Positions 13,804-23,212 of a stretch of 36,577 bases of DNA are shown in pieces. A program made the position numbers and the translations under genes. This stretch comes from a virus: IMG/VR virus record IMGVR_UViG_3300034110_000200, positions 1 through 36,577 of that record; one strand, given 5' to 3'. Positions within the stretch are counted from its first letter, which is position 1. Each line of letters starts with the position of its first letter. Under the pieces are notes generated by a model that was given only the letters and a program-made list of their open reading frames with translations, had not been told where the DNA came from and ran no database searches.

Positions 13804-16021
13804 TGATGAACTAGGTTTAATTTATGAAGACATACCAACATGGGATAACGGTGTTTGGATACAAACTAGTTTTTCTAGCAGAAAAGAAATGGCCGATGCT
13901 CTTGTGTCTGAATATTATAAGGAACCTGGTTTATATGAGTTTGATGATATAGTATATGAGTTTCAAAAGGAAGGTATAAAATTTAAAAAGGATGGTTACT
14001 TTTGTGATGCCGCAGATGGAACAAAAGACTTTATTACATATTGGGATGATCAAAAATTAAAGTGTAGAAAGGGTGTGATTTTTTTTAAGGATGATAAAAA
14101 ATACTACCTATCACGAGAATATTACATGTGGCTAAACTTTTTGCCAATTGTTGATAAAGTAAAAAAGAAAACAGATTTTCCAGACATACATGATTCACAA
14201 TACCATATGGCTCTCTATGAAATAATAGGTGAGTTATTATTTCTTCATGGAGTTGTCTTAAAAAAACGTCAGTTTGGATCATCTTATTTTCATGCAGCCA
14301 AAATGGTTAATGTATTGTGGTTTGAATATGGTCCGGTAATAAAAATTGGTTCTTCTTTAAGTGCATATGTGACTGGCGTAAATGGTACATGGAAAATGAT
14401 TAACGAATACAGAAATTTTTTAAACCAACATACTGCATGGTACAGGCCAATGAATCCTGGTGGTGTTGGTGAATGGCAACAAAAAATTGAGTATGTTGAG
14501 AATGGTAGAAAAACAGAAAGAGGTAGAAAGGGTGTATTACAAGCATTGTCATTTGAACAATCAGATACGGCTGGTGTTGGTGGATTGTGTACTTTGTTTT
14601 TTTATGAAGAAGCCGGCATTGCTAAGTCAATGGATAAAACATACGAATTTATGTTGCCTGCATTACAGGCTGGAGAAATTACAACAGGATATTTTATTGC
14701 ATCAGGAACGGTTGGTGATTTAAAGCAATGTGAACCTTTGCGTAAATATATGTATAAGGCAAAGAAGAATGGTTTTTATGAGGTTCCTAATAGATATGCT
14801 GACTCAAGCGGTGCAATAATAAATTCAGGATTATTTATTCCAGAGCAATGGTCTATGCTTCCGCATATAGATGAGTTTGGAAATTCTTTAGTAGAACAAG
14901 CTTTAGTAGCATTAACTGAATTAAAGGCTCAGTGGAAAAAAGATTTAGATCCTGAAACATATCAGATTAGATGTTCACAAAGACCAACTAATATGGAAGA
15001 AGCATTTGCCTTTAGGGGCGAAAGTTTATTTCCATTAGAATTAGTTAAGTCACACAAAAGAGATATTGAGGAAGGTGACTATCCTTACAAATGCTATAGT
15101 CTAGCTTATGACAATACAGGTTCTATAATAGCTAACTTAACAAACAAGAAACCAATACTAACTTATCCTACAGAAAAAACAGCAGTAGATAAATCAGGGG
15201 CAATACAAGTATGGGAAGAGCCAGACGAAGAAAAAAGTTTTTGCACAACATATTATGCTTCAGTCGATCCAGTATCAGAAGGGAAAACAGTGACATCAGA
15301 TTCACTATGTTCTATTCATGTATATAAAAATCCAGTGCAAGTTCAAAGAGTAAAAGTAACTGGGGAGGTTGAGACTTATATTGAAGGCGATAAGATAGTG
15401 GCTTCGTGGTGCGGTAGGTATGATGATATTAATAAAACACATGAAAAACTTGAACTTATTATTGAATGGTATCAAGCATGGACAGTTGTTGAAAACAACG
15501 TGCCTCTGTTTATACAATATATGCAGTTCAAAAGGAAACAAAAGTATTTAGTGCCATCATCACAGATTGTATTCTCTAAAGAAGTACAACAATCAAAAAC
15601 ACAATTTCAACAATACGGCTGGAGAAATGTCTCAACAATATTTAAAACAATTATGTTGAGTTATTTAATTGAATACCTTAGAGAAGAGCTTGATGAAGAA
15701 ACAGATGAAGATGGAAAGGTTTATAAAAAGTATTATGGTATTAGTAGAATACCTGATTATATGTGTATGATTGAGATGGAGCACTATCAACCAGGAGTGA
15801 ATGTTGATAGATTAGTATCGTTAGCAGCCTTGATTACCTTTGTTAGAATACAAGAAGCAAGTAGAGGATTAAAGAAAAGAGTTGAATATGATAATGAAGA
15901 ACACTTGCATAAGTCAGAAAATTTGTATAAATTAAGTAAGAGTCCCTTTAGACACATTGGACAAAACGGAAACTCTTCAATTATGAAGAAGCCGCGGAAT
16001 CCTTTTAAAAATTTAAGATAA
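13796..16021 (+). CDS. terL: Terminase large subunit (packaging ATPase-nuclease)
   Basis: A 741-residue protein with ATPase and RNase H-like nuclease parts in the usual order. The P-loop position holds a degenerate Walker A, LKKRQFGSSYF (155-165); Walker B is LFFYEEAG (267-274) with the catalytic Glu; the coupling motif is SGTVGD (303-308). The nuclease carries VDP (490-492, catalytic Asp491) and further acidic candidates in VENN (566) and NVDRL (669-673). The protein threads genome DNA into the procapsid using ATP and cuts it at the end of packaging. It is longer than typical terminases (500-600 residues) because of about 100 extra N-terminal residues. Its stop overlaps the portal start (TAATG), a classic packaging arrangement. 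Confidence 0.85.
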   Translation: MINDELGLIYEDIPTWDNGVWIQTSFSSRKEMADALVSEYYKEPGLYEFDDIVYEFQKEGIKFKKDGYFCDAADGTKDFITYWDDQKLKCRKGVIFFKDDKKYYLSREYYMWLNFLPIVDKVKKKTDFPDIHDSQYHMALYEIIGELLFLHGVVLKKRQFGSSYFHAAKMVNVLWFEYGPVIKIGSSLSAYVTGVNGTWKMINEYRNFLNQHTAWYRPMNPGGVGEWQQKIEYVENGRKTERGRKGVLQALSFEQSDTAGVGGLCTLFFYEEAGIAKSMDKTYEFMLPALQAGEITTGYFIASGTVGDLKQCEPLRKYMYKAKKNGFYEVPNRYADSSGAIINSGLFIPEQWSMLPHIDEFGNSLVEQALVALTELKAQWKKDLDPETYQIRCSQRPTNMEEAFAFRGESLFPLELVKSHKRDIEEGDYPYKCYSLAYDNTGSIIANLTNKKPILTYPTEKTAVDKSGAIQVWEEPDEEKSFCTTYYASVDPVSEGKTVTSDSLCSIHVYKNPVQVQRVKVTGEVETYIEGDKIVASWCGRYDDINKTHEKLELIIEWYQAWTVVENNVPLFIQYMQFKRKQKYLVPSSQIVFSKEVQQSKTQFQQYGWRNVSTIFKTIMLSYLIEYLREELDEETDEDGKVYKKYYGISRIPDYMCMIEMEHYQPGVNVDRLVSLAALITFVRIQEASRGLKKRVEYDNEEHLHKSENLYKLSKSPFRHIGQNGNSSIMKKPRNPFKNLR

Positions 16022-18756
16022 TGGAAATAATAAATGCTATTGATATAAAGAAAGGTAAAAGAACCAAAAAAAATAGATTTGGAGTATTTACCCAACCAAT
16101 ACAATTTATTCCTCTTGAGGAAAAAGATGAAGAGTGGGCCAAGCATAATTTAGATTGGTTAGAGTGGCAGGGTGTAAAACAAATAATGCATAAGGCAAGA
16201 CGCATAATGAAAAATTATAAGCTTGCTAAAGGAACAATAGATAAGAGCGACTACCTTCCTGAAGTTGAAAATGAAATGACAGAAATGTTAGATGTTTTAA
16301 CTGAGGGAAACAATGAGTCATTGGAGTTAAAGTTTTATCCATTGATTCCAAACATTATTAACACAATGGTTTCTGAGTTTGCTAAAAGAAATACCAAGAT
16401 TGACTATAGAGCAATTGATGAGTATTCTTACAATGAAATTATGGATAAGAAAACAGAAGAGATTGGAAAAGTTCTTTTGGAATATGCTCAACAAAAATTA
16501 GTTGCTAAAATGGTTGAGATGGGAATGGATCCTAATTCAGAAGAAGCTCAAGAAAAACTTAATCCAGAAGCATTAAAAAAATTACCAGAAATTGAAGAAT
16601 TTTATTCTAAGAAATATCAAACGCTGGCAGAAAAGTGGGCAGTTAAACAACACGCCATAGATGTCAACCGTTTTAAAATGGATGAACTAGAAGAAACCGC
16701 TTTTAGAGATTCATTAATTACTGACAGTGAATTTTGGCATTTCAAAATGCTTGAAGATGATTATGATATTGAACTATTAAATCCAGCATTAACATATTAT
16801 CATAAGTCACCTGGAGTACATTACCTTTCTCAAGGTAATTGGGCAGGATGGATTGATATGCTTACAATCGCAGATGTTGTAGATAAGTATGGTTATCTTA
16901 TGACTGCCGAACAGTTAGAGTCACTTGAATTATTACATCCTGTACGATCAGCTAGATTAATGATTGATGGAATTCCAAATGATGGTTCATTATATAATTC
17001 AGATGACAGTTATGAATCTAATAGAAGATCAGGTGTTGATTTAAAAAGACATATGGCTTTTTTAGAAGGTGCACATGATCCGCATGATGTTGTTTCATAT
17101 ATTATAGGACAAAGTGAACATGCTGGTGACATACACACTTCTGGATTACTAAGGGTATCTACATCTTATTGGAAGACACAAAGAAAGGTTGGAAATCTTA
17201 CCAAGGTTGATGAAGACGGGGCAGTTATAACTGAAATTGTTGATGAGAATTATGTTGTTACTACAAAACCAATTTACAATAAAGTATTTGAGAAAAAAGA
17301 AACTGCTGAAAACTTAGTTTTTGGTGATCATATAGATTGGTTTTGGATTAATCAAACTTGGGGTGGTGTAAAGATTGGTAATAACAGAGCAATTTTTAAT
17401 ACAGAAACAGATACAGATTTTGATCCAATATACTTAGGTATAGATAGAGACAAACCGGGAGCTTTAAGATTCCAGTTCCGTGGAGACAAAACAATGTATG
17501 GTTGCAAAATTCCAATTGAAGGAAAAGTATTCTCTGATAGAAATACAAAATCAACATCACTGGTGGATCTAATGAAGCCTGCGCAAATTGGATATAACTT
17601 ATGCAATAATCAAATTGCTGATATATTAGTTGATGAACTTGGTTCTGTTATAGTACTTGATCAAAATGCAATTCCAAAACATTCAATGGGTGAAGATTGG
17701 GGCAAAAATAATTTAGCCAAAGCATATGTTGCAATGAAAGACTTTAGCATGCTTCCGTTAGACCCCTCTATAGCTAATACTGAATCAGCTACAAATTTTC
17801 AACATTATCAAGTATTAAACTTGGAACAATCACAAAGGTTAATGTCTAGAATACAGTTAGCTAATTATTTCAAACAACAATGTATGGAAGTTGTTGGATT
17901 AAATCCACAAAGAATGGGTCAACAACTTGGGCAAACAAATACAGCTACAGGTGTTGAACAGGCAATGGCTGGTTCTTATGCACAAACAGAAACATACTTT
18001 ATTCAGCATAGCGATCACCTAATGCCTAGAGTGCATGGAATGCGAACTGATTTAGCACAGTATTATCATTCAACCAAATCATCTACTAGACTACAAGGAA
18101 TGATTTCTCCAGATGAACGTGCAAATTTTGAAATAAATGGAACTGATCTTTTGTTAGTTGACTTAAATGTTTTCTGTATGACTAATGCAAACAACAGAAG
18201 TTTATTAGATCAACTTAAACAAGTGTTCATGAGTAACAATACTACAGGGGCATCTGTTTATGATCTTGGTAAATTAATGCAAGCAGACTCTTTAGGAACG
18301 ATTAATGTTGCGCTTAAAGCTATTGAGACCAAGGCTGAAGAACAAAGGGCTCAACAGATGCAGGCTGAACAACAAGCTCAAGAAGCTGAAATTGCAGCTA
18401 AGAAAGCAGAAAAACAAATGACATTTGATCATGAATCTCGTGAAAAAGAAAAAGACCGTAGATCTAGATTGCTTGAGGCAGAAATTAAGGCTGCTGGATA
18501 TGGTGCTATGCAAGACATGGATAAAAACATGCAATCAGACTTCCAAGATGTATTGAAAGATGTAAGGGATACTGAGCAATATGCTGATACTATGAACTTT
18601 AATAGAGAAAAAGAAAATAACAAGGCTGGATTAAATCAACAAAAAATTGATCTTGATAGAGAAAAGCTTTTAATTGATTCTCAAAATAAACAACTTGAGT
18701 TAGCTATTGCAAAAGAAAATAAAAATAAATTTGATCAGAAAAAACCTACTAAATAA
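16021..18756 (+). CDS. Portal protein
   Basis: A 911-residue protein encoded directly after the large terminase. The N-terminal 300 residues are mixed alpha/beta with many charged helices. The central segment at about 375-400 (LLRVSTSYWKTQRKVGNLT) resembles the wing strand of portals from crAss-like and related Bacteroidota phages, followed by WFWINQTWGGVKIG near 437. From about residue 770 the chain is a highly charged helical tail with repeated Glu/Lys/Gln (coiled coil) of about 140 residues. Twelve copies of a portal form the DNA channel and tail-docking ring at one capsid vertex. At 911 residues it is large for a portal, but size and position both fit the large portals of this phage group. 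Confidence 0.8.
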   Translation: MEIINAIDIKKGKRTKKNRFGVFTQPIQFIPLEEKDEEWAKHNLDWLEWQGVKQIMHKARRIMKNYKLAKGTIDKSDYLPEVENEMTEMLDVLTEGNNESLELKFYPLIPNIINTMVSEFAKRNTKIDYRAIDEYSYNEIMDKKTEEIGKVLLEYAQQKLVAKMVEMGMDPNSEEAQEKLNPEALKKLPEIEEFYSKKYQTLAEKWAVKQHAIDVNRFKMDELEETAFRDSLITDSEFWHFKMLEDDYDIELLNPALTYYHKSPGVHYLSQGNWAGWIDMLTIADVVDKYGYLMTAEQLESLELLHPVRSARLMIDGIPNDGSLYNSDDSYESNRRSGVDLKRHMAFLEGAHDPHDVVSYIIGQSEHAGDIHTSGLLRVSTSYWKTQRKVGNLTKVDEDGAVITEIVDENYVVTTKPIYNKVFEKKETAENLVFGDHIDWFWINQTWGGVKIGNNRAIFNTETDTDFDPIYLGIDRDKPGALRFQFRGDKTMYGCKIPIEGKVFSDRNTKSTSLVDLMKPAQIGYNLCNNQIADILVDELGSVIVLDQNAIPKHSMGEDWGKNNLAKAYVAMKDFSMLPLDPSIANTESATNFQHYQVLNLEQSQRLMSRIQLANYFKQQCMEVVGLNPQRMGQQLGQTNTATGVEQAMAGSYAQTETYFIQHSDHLMPRVHGMRTDLAQYYHSTKSSTRLQGMISPDERANFEINGTDLLLVDLNVFCMTNANNRSLLDQLKQVFMSNNTTGASVYDLGKLMQADSLGTINVALKAIETKAEEQRAQQMQAEQQAQEAEIAAKKAEKQMTFDHESREKEKDRRSRLLEAEIKAAGYGAMQDMDKNMQSDFQDVLKDVRDTEQYADTMNFNREKENNKAGLNQQKIDLDREKLLIDSQNKQLELAIAKENKNKFDQKKPTK

Positions 18757-18770
18757 TAATTTTCATCAAT

Positions 18771-18800
18771 ATAACTATAGTATGTTAAAGTTATTTTTTT
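18771..18800 (+). terminator. Possible weak terminator after the portal gene
   Basis: ATAACT at 18771-18776 pairs with AGTTAT at 18789-18794 over a 12-base loop and is followed by seven T. The stem is short and AT-rich, so the call is tentative. Confidence 0.35.
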
Positions 18801-18843
18801 GAACTTAAAATAGTTAAACAAATATTATTTAGAATTAAATAAA

Positions 18844-18862
18844 TTTGCGTATATTAATCATA
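18844..18862 (+). promoter_or_regulatory. Promoter-like site upstream of scaffold and capsid genes
   Basis: TTTGCGTATATTAATCATAG-like element; TATATTAA at 18850-18857. A similar site, TTTGTATATTAATAG, precedes the 29051 gene, and both have TTAG instead of TTTG upstream. The leader that follows contains GTCAGT at 18863 and the 15-base ACCAACCAAAAATGA at 18875-18889, shared with the gene at 22202. Confidence 0.5.
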
Positions 18863-18885
18863 GTCAGTAATAAAACCAACCAAAA

Positions 18886-20163
18886 ATGACAGAACAAGAA
18901 AAGGCAGCTAATGCTGCTAAACAAAATTCCTCCACAGCGGTAGAGGAAATTGATTTTGACAATTTAGATGATTTACTTGGTATCCCATCAGCTAGTTCTA
19001 TAATAACTGCTGTAGACTCTAAGCCATCTGTTTTAAAATCAAGCAAAGTTGACATATCGTTCCTAGATGAAATTGATGATAATGATACTGAATCTGCAAA
19101 GGACCCTGAAATAGCTAAGGCTATGGTAGCAGCAATAGTTGATGCTCCAATGGACTTAGATGAAGAAGATGATGCAGTAGAAAGTAAAAATCAAGGCGGA
19201 AGACCAAGGCTTGTTAAAGACGCAATGGTTGAAGCTGCAAATCGTTTAATTGAAAAAGGTGTATTACAACCATTTGATGATGGCAAAGCGCTTACTGATT
19301 ATACGGTTGATGATTTTGAAGAATTAATTCAGGCTAACATTCAGTCACAAACAAGTGAGGTAGCACAAAATGCTCCAGTTCAATTGTTTCAACAGTTACC
19401 TGAAGAAGTTCAAGCAGTTATTCATTATGCATTAAATGGCGGCCAAGATATTAAATCAGTATTTAGTCAATTGGCAAGAGCACAAGAAACATTTGATTTA
19501 GATGTGTCTAATGAGGTAGATCAAGAAAATATTGCTAGACAATATTTAAATCTTACCGGATTTGGTTCTACTGAAGAAATTGAAGATGAAGTAAATGTAC
19601 TTAAAGACCGTGGTGACTTAGCAAAGTATGCTGAAAGATATAAGCCAAAGTTAGATGCAAGACAGGCAGAGGTAATTGAGAGAAGGTTGAAAGAACAGCA
19701 ATCAGCTCAAACTCGCAAAGTAGACATGGAGAAAAAATATCATGATGTTGTTTACAACACGTTAAATTCAAATAATTTAAATGGTATTCCATTAAATAAC
19801 AAAGTGCAAACAATGTTATACTACGGCTTAACAGATGCCACTAAGTATCAAGATTCAAAAGGTAATCCTACGAATGCATTAGGTTACTTACTTGAACAAC
19901 ATCAGTTTGGTCCTAAAGCTAACCCGTCACTAGTGGCAGAAGCTTTATGGTTACTAGCTGATCCAGATGCTTACAGAACATCAGTAAAGCAATTGGGCGC
20001 TAATGTAGCAAATGCTAATACAGTTAGACAATTAAGAACTGAAGAAGCATCTAGGAATACATCATCTACAGGAATAGGTGATACAAATAATGGAAATGGA
20101 GGACGAGTGCCTGCCAAAAGAGAGCCCCTAAGAAGGCAAGGCAAATCACTTTTCTCCAGGTAA
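18886..20163 (+). CDS. Scaffolding protein (putative)
   Basis: A 425-residue, acidic and helical protein between portal and capsid genes, the normal place for a scaffold. Residues 1-100 are low-complexity and acidic (FDNLDDLLG, DEIDDNDTESA, DLDEEDDAVESK), 100-210 contain helical segments (PRLVKDAMVEAANRLIEKG and similar), 215-285 form a charged coiled-coil-like stretch (IEDEVNVLKDRGDLAKYAER, RRLKEQQSAQ), and the last 40 residues are Asn/Gly-rich then basic (PAKREPLRRQGKS). Scaffolds use a basic C-terminal end to hold coat protein and are removed before packaging. No protease gene is seen here. The role rests on position and composition. Confidence 0.65.
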   Translation: MTEQEKAANAAKQNSSTAVEEIDFDNLDDLLGIPSASSIITAVDSKPSVLKSSKVDISFLDEIDDNDTESAKDPEIAKAMVAAIVDAPMDLDEEDDAVESKNQGGRPRLVKDAMVEAANRLIEKGVLQPFDDGKALTDYTVDDFEELIQANIQSQTSEVAQNAPVQLFQQLPEEVQAVIHYALNGGQDIKSVFSQLARAQETFDLDVSNEVDQENIARQYLNLTGFGSTEEIEDEVNVLKDRGDLAKYAERYKPKLDARQAEVIERRLKEQQSAQTRKVDMEKKYHDVVYNTLNSNNLNGIPLNNKVQTMLYYGLTDATKYQDSKGNPTNALGYLLEQHQFGPKANPSLVAEALWLLADPDAYRTSVKQLGANVANANTVRQLRTEEASRNTSSTGIGDTNNGNGGRVPAKREPLRRQGKSLFSR

Positions 20164-20194
20164 TAAAGTGTAAACAATTAATATATATATAAAA

Positions 20195-21811
20195 ATGGCA
20201 ACTCCAGTTTTAAACAATGGCATGTTCCTTCGGGACAACATGTACACCGCAAGCTCTCATGTGGATTCTTACCACTTGATGAATTTGATGAAGGATTCTC
20301 AACCTGATGACTTAGGACCTATTGAATTATGGGCACAAGTTAAAAAGTTAGAAATGCCTTTATACCAAATGTCTTCTTTTAATGGCAAGAACGTTATTGA
20401 GGTTGATCATCCAAGAGGCGAATACAAGTGGTCTACACCTGTATCTGAAGAACTTCCTTTTATTATGGAAGATCTTGACGCAGGAAATACCGCAAAAGGT
20501 ATTGATGGAACTCCGTTCAAAATCAAATTGAACAAGCGTGTATTTGGACATGGTGATATTATCACTTATGACAAATTTAATGGAAAAGAACTTTATGTAA
20601 CTGATGAAGACATCCTTGATATGGGTGATGGTTTTATCTATACTGTTCAGATGCCAAATAATGATTCAGCTGGAACATTTGATAATAGATTTTTAGCTAA
20701 TAATACATACTACTTCCGAGTAGGTTCTGCAAGAGGTGAATATGGTGAAAGATATTCTGATCTTTCTATGACTCACTCATCTCGTGAATTTTACAACTAT
20801 GTTGGAAATGCTGATGCTCACGTTCACTATTCTATTTCTTCTAGAGTGAAGTTAATGGAAAAAGGTGGAATGAAAGCTGATGGTTCTATCCCAGTTACAG
20901 AAATTTGGAAAAACTTTGACACATCAATAGATCCTTCTATCAATTCATTAGAAGGAATGGTTGCTGCTAAAGGACAAGGTTATGTGAAAAAAGCAATGGA
21001 CAATGGTAACTTAGTGCGTTCATTTATTACTAAATTGGAAGCAGCTCACCTTTCTAAAATTGCTTATGATATTGAAACATACCTTATGTGGGGTAAAGGT
21101 GGTCGCATCAAACAAGATGGTCCAGATGATTTACGTTTATCAGTAGGTTTATGGAAGCAATTAGATTTATCTTACAAGCATGTTTACAATAAGTCTGATT
21201 TCAGATTAGACATCTTCCGTTCTGAGATCTTCAACTTCTTTAATGGTAAAGTTGATTTTCAAGGTCCAGATCCTAAGAGAGATCTTATTGTTCAAACAGG
21301 AATGGGTGGAATGAGACTTATTAATGAGGCTATCAAAAAAGAAGCGTTTGCTTCTGGTCTTGTTATGAATGCCCATGAATTAGATGCTATAAAAGGTAAC
21401 GGAATGGATTTATCTTTTGGTTTCTCTTTCACAAGTTATACAATTCCTTTCTTAGCAAACATCAAGTTTGTTTTGAATCCTGCATTTGACAACTTACAAA
21501 ACAATGAGATTGAAAATCCAATCATTGATGGTTTCCGTCTTTCTTCTTACTCTTTCATTATATTTGATGTTACTGATAATGGTTCAGACAATATTAAATT
21601 ATTGAAGTGTGCTTGGAACAAAGATTTAGTTTGGAGATATGTTAATGGTTCTATGGATTATATGGGAAGAACTCAAGGTTTTGCTTCTTCTGGTAACTTT
21701 AACGGATACCAAATCTACATGACGCAAGCAATGCCTGCAATCAAAGTAGAAGATCCTACCAAAGTGTTAAAAATTGTCATGAGAAACCCAGTAACTGGTG
21801 GTTCATTATAA
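20195..21811 (+). CDS. Major capsid protein
   Basis: A 538-residue protein immediately after the scaffold, followed by the strongest terminator so far, as expected for the most abundant virion protein. Its codon choice is distinct from its neighbours, with many ATC, TTC, AAC, CGT and CGC codons in an otherwise AT-rich genome, a mark of very high expression. The beta-rich central and C-terminal parts (IELWAQVKKLEMPLYQMSSF, RLDIFRSEIFNFFNGK, LVWRYVNGSMDYMGR) and length fit HK97-fold capsid proteins of large Bacteroidota phages, although no single diagnostic motif can be read by eye. The leader is a run of TA repeats without a Shine-Dalgarno sequence. Confidence 0.8.
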   Translation: MATPVLNNGMFLRDNMYTASSHVDSYHLMNLMKDSQPDDLGPIELWAQVKKLEMPLYQMSSFNGKNVIEVDHPRGEYKWSTPVSEELPFIMEDLDAGNTAKGIDGTPFKIKLNKRVFGHGDIITYDKFNGKELYVTDEDILDMGDGFIYTVQMPNNDSAGTFDNRFLANNTYYFRVGSARGEYGERYSDLSMTHSSREFYNYVGNADAHVHYSISSRVKLMEKGGMKADGSIPVTEIWKNFDTSIDPSINSLEGMVAAKGQGYVKKAMDNGNLVRSFITKLEAAHLSKIAYDIETYLMWGKGGRIKQDGPDDLRLSVGLWKQLDLSYKHVYNKSDFRLDIFRSEIFNFFNGKVDFQGPDPKRDLIVQTGMGGMRLINEAIKKEAFASGLVMNAHELDAIKGNGMDLSFGFSFTSYTIPFLANIKFVLNPAFDNLQNNEIENPIIDGFRLSSYSFIIFDVTDNGSDNIKLLKCAWNKDLVWRYVNGSMDYMGRTQGFASSGNFNGYQIYMTQAMPAIKVEDPTKVLKIVMRNPVTGGSL

Positions 21812-21830
21812 TTAATAATTTATAATATAA

Positions 21831-21858
21831 AGGGGCTGGGAAACCAGTCCCTTTTTTT
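21831..21858 (+). terminator. Strong rho-independent terminator after the capsid gene
   Basis: AGGGGCTGG at 21831-21839 pairs with CCAGTCCCT at 21844-21852 (one G-T pair) around a GAAA loop and runs into seven T. It lies 19 bases after the capsid stop codon. Confidence 0.9.
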
Positions 21859-21871
21859 AAACTTAAAAAAG

Positions 21872-22129
21872 ATGTCTGAAATTAAAATTGAGATTGCAAG
21901 TCCAGATCCAGTATTACAAAGAGCGTCTTATGCAGATACAGCAACAGCTCGTATTGCTCATGTAAATGAAGCGGTGCGTTTAATGAAAGCCGCGGTATCA
22001 ACAGTTGGTCCTTTGGCCCCATCTACAGCCTTAACAGGAACAACAGTAGCACCACTTCGTGCAGAAGTAGAAATAAGATTAGATAATATTGAAACAAAAT
22101 TAAATGCTATAATAGCATCATTATCCTAA
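21872..22129 (+). CDS. Small head or fibre protein with C-terminal coiled coil, 85 aa
   Basis: An 85-residue protein with a short beta start (MSEIKIEIASPDPVLQRA), a helical stretch (ATARIAHVNEAVRLMKAAV) and a C-terminal heptad pattern (LRAEVEIRLDNIETKLNAII) typical of trimeric or dimeric coiled coils. It lies 13 bases after the capsid terminator and has no obvious promoter of its own, so it is probably read by transcripts that pass the hairpin. Small proteins directly after the capsid gene are often capsid decoration or head-completion proteins. I do not recognise a family, so that role is inferred from position. Confidence 0.55.
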   Translation: MSEIKIEIASPDPVLQRASYADTATARIAHVNEAVRLMKAAVSTVGPLAPSTALTGTTVAPLRAEVEIRLDNIETKLNAIIASLS

Positions 22130-22166
22130 AATAACTAAACAACTCTATAAAATGAGCTGTTTTTAT

Positions 22167-22174
22167 TATATTTG
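22167..22174 (+). promoter_or_regulatory. Bacteroidota -7 element (TATATTTG) and conserved leader
   Basis: TATATTTG fits TAnnTTTG, though no TTTG is found 19-21 bases upstream. The transcript leader contains GTCAGT at 22174-22179 and ACCAACCAAAAATGA at 22191-22205, both shared with the scaffold leader at 18863-18889. It starts the 22202-25790 operon. Confidence 0.55.
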
Positions 22175-22201
22175 TCAGTCATAAACCAAAACCAACCAAA
22201 A

Positions 22202-23194
22202 ATGAATCAAAAATTAGAAACACTGGGAAAGGTAAGCATAAAAGCTTATACCGATCCTAACCAAGAAAACATGGGCTTAGAAAAGTATAACTATGTAGTA
22301 TTTCCAAACACCTTTCAAGTTGAAACACTTGCGGCCATTGAACAAAATGGTAAAACAAGATATTTAACAGGGTTAAATGAATATGCACCAGAAGTTAAAC
22401 AAATCAAAGACGCTGAAAGAAAAAGTGCGGTTATAAAAGATATTCGCGAAACCATTGCTACACTTGAAAGAGAAAGAGCATTTAATCAAATTGATCCAGA
22501 AGATAAAGAGTTTTGGTCTAAAGTAGAAATGTTTGGCCCAAGTAACTCAGAAGTATGGGGTAAGGTATTCCTAAAATTAGGAAATGATGATCAGTTATTA
22601 GACCCAAAAGAAAATTTAGATCATCTCATCATTGTTAAAGCTATAGAGAGTGGTGGCTTTTCATTAGTTGCTTCAAGTTTTGAAGAGGCAAAAAGAACAA
22701 AGCAAAAATGGTACTTAGATAGACAAATTGATTCTATAACTACTAAGACCAATGTCACCAAGTTGCGTAATAAAGCATTGTCTTTATTACAAGAAATTGC
22801 AGACAAAGATCCAAGAAAATTATTTTATATTGCCAAAAATATTGATGGTAACAGTTCTCAATATTCAAATAAGACATTACAAGATGTTATCTATGACAAC
22901 ATGGACAAATTTATTAATGGTCTTGGATATGATAGCGATAAGAAGCGTTGTGCTAAAACATTTATTGATTCAACTGAAATTTCAAGTGAAGATTTAAAAA
23001 TTAAAGCAATTATTAAAGACGCAAGTTTTTATAAGTATATTATAGTAAAACCTGACGGTATGTTGCATGAGGCTTCTCAAAATGTAATGTTAGGAAGAAA
23101 TGTTTCTGATATTTTAGAGTATCTTAAAAATCCAGTGAATGATGACATGTTGGATTTATTAATGGCTAAGGTTGAAGATATTTGGGGTAAGTAA
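22202..23194 (+). CDS. Conserved virion/head-region protein, 330 aa
   Basis: A 330-residue protein starting MNQKLETLGKVSIKAYTDPN. The first 50 residues are beta-rich (YNYVVFPNTFQVETLAAI); residues 60-100 are a charged helix (QIKDAERKSAVIKDIRETIA and similar); the rest alternates helices and polar loops (DNLDKFINGLGY-type segments, LLDLLMAKVEDIWGK end). It follows the capsid gene and a dedicated promoter. I chose ATG 22202 rather than the in-frame TTG at 22172, because the latter lies inside the TATATTTG promoter element. Genes of this size and place recur downstream of capsid genes in large Bacteroidota phages, with unknown function. Structural role is likely but unproven. Confidence 0.65.
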   Translation: MNQKLETLGKVSIKAYTDPNQENMGLEKYNYVVFPNTFQVETLAAIEQNGKTRYLTGLNEYAPEVKQIKDAERKSAVIKDIRETIATLERERAFNQIDPEDKEFWSKVEMFGPSNSEVWGKVFLKLGNDDQLLDPKENLDHLIIVKAIESGGFSLVASSFEEAKRTKQKWYLDRQIDSITTKTNVTKLRNKALSLLQEIADKDPRKLFYIAKNIDGNSSQYSNKTLQDVIYDNMDKFINGLGYDSDKKRCAKTFIDSTEISSEDLKIKAIIKDASFYKYIIVKPDGMLHEASQNVMLGRNVSDILEYLKNPVNDDMLDLLMAKVEDIWGK

Positions 23195-23212
23195 CTTTTA
23201 AATTTAAATACA

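Noticed and set aside
14460-14723. An 87-residue + strand frame inside the large terminase gene
   Set aside because: It is wholly within the terminase in another frame, has no leader and no recognisable domain.
22172-22201. TTG start at 22172 giving a 340-residue protein
   Set aside because: The TTG lies inside the TATATTTG promoter element, and the shared leader ending ACCAACCAAAAATG points to ATG 22202.
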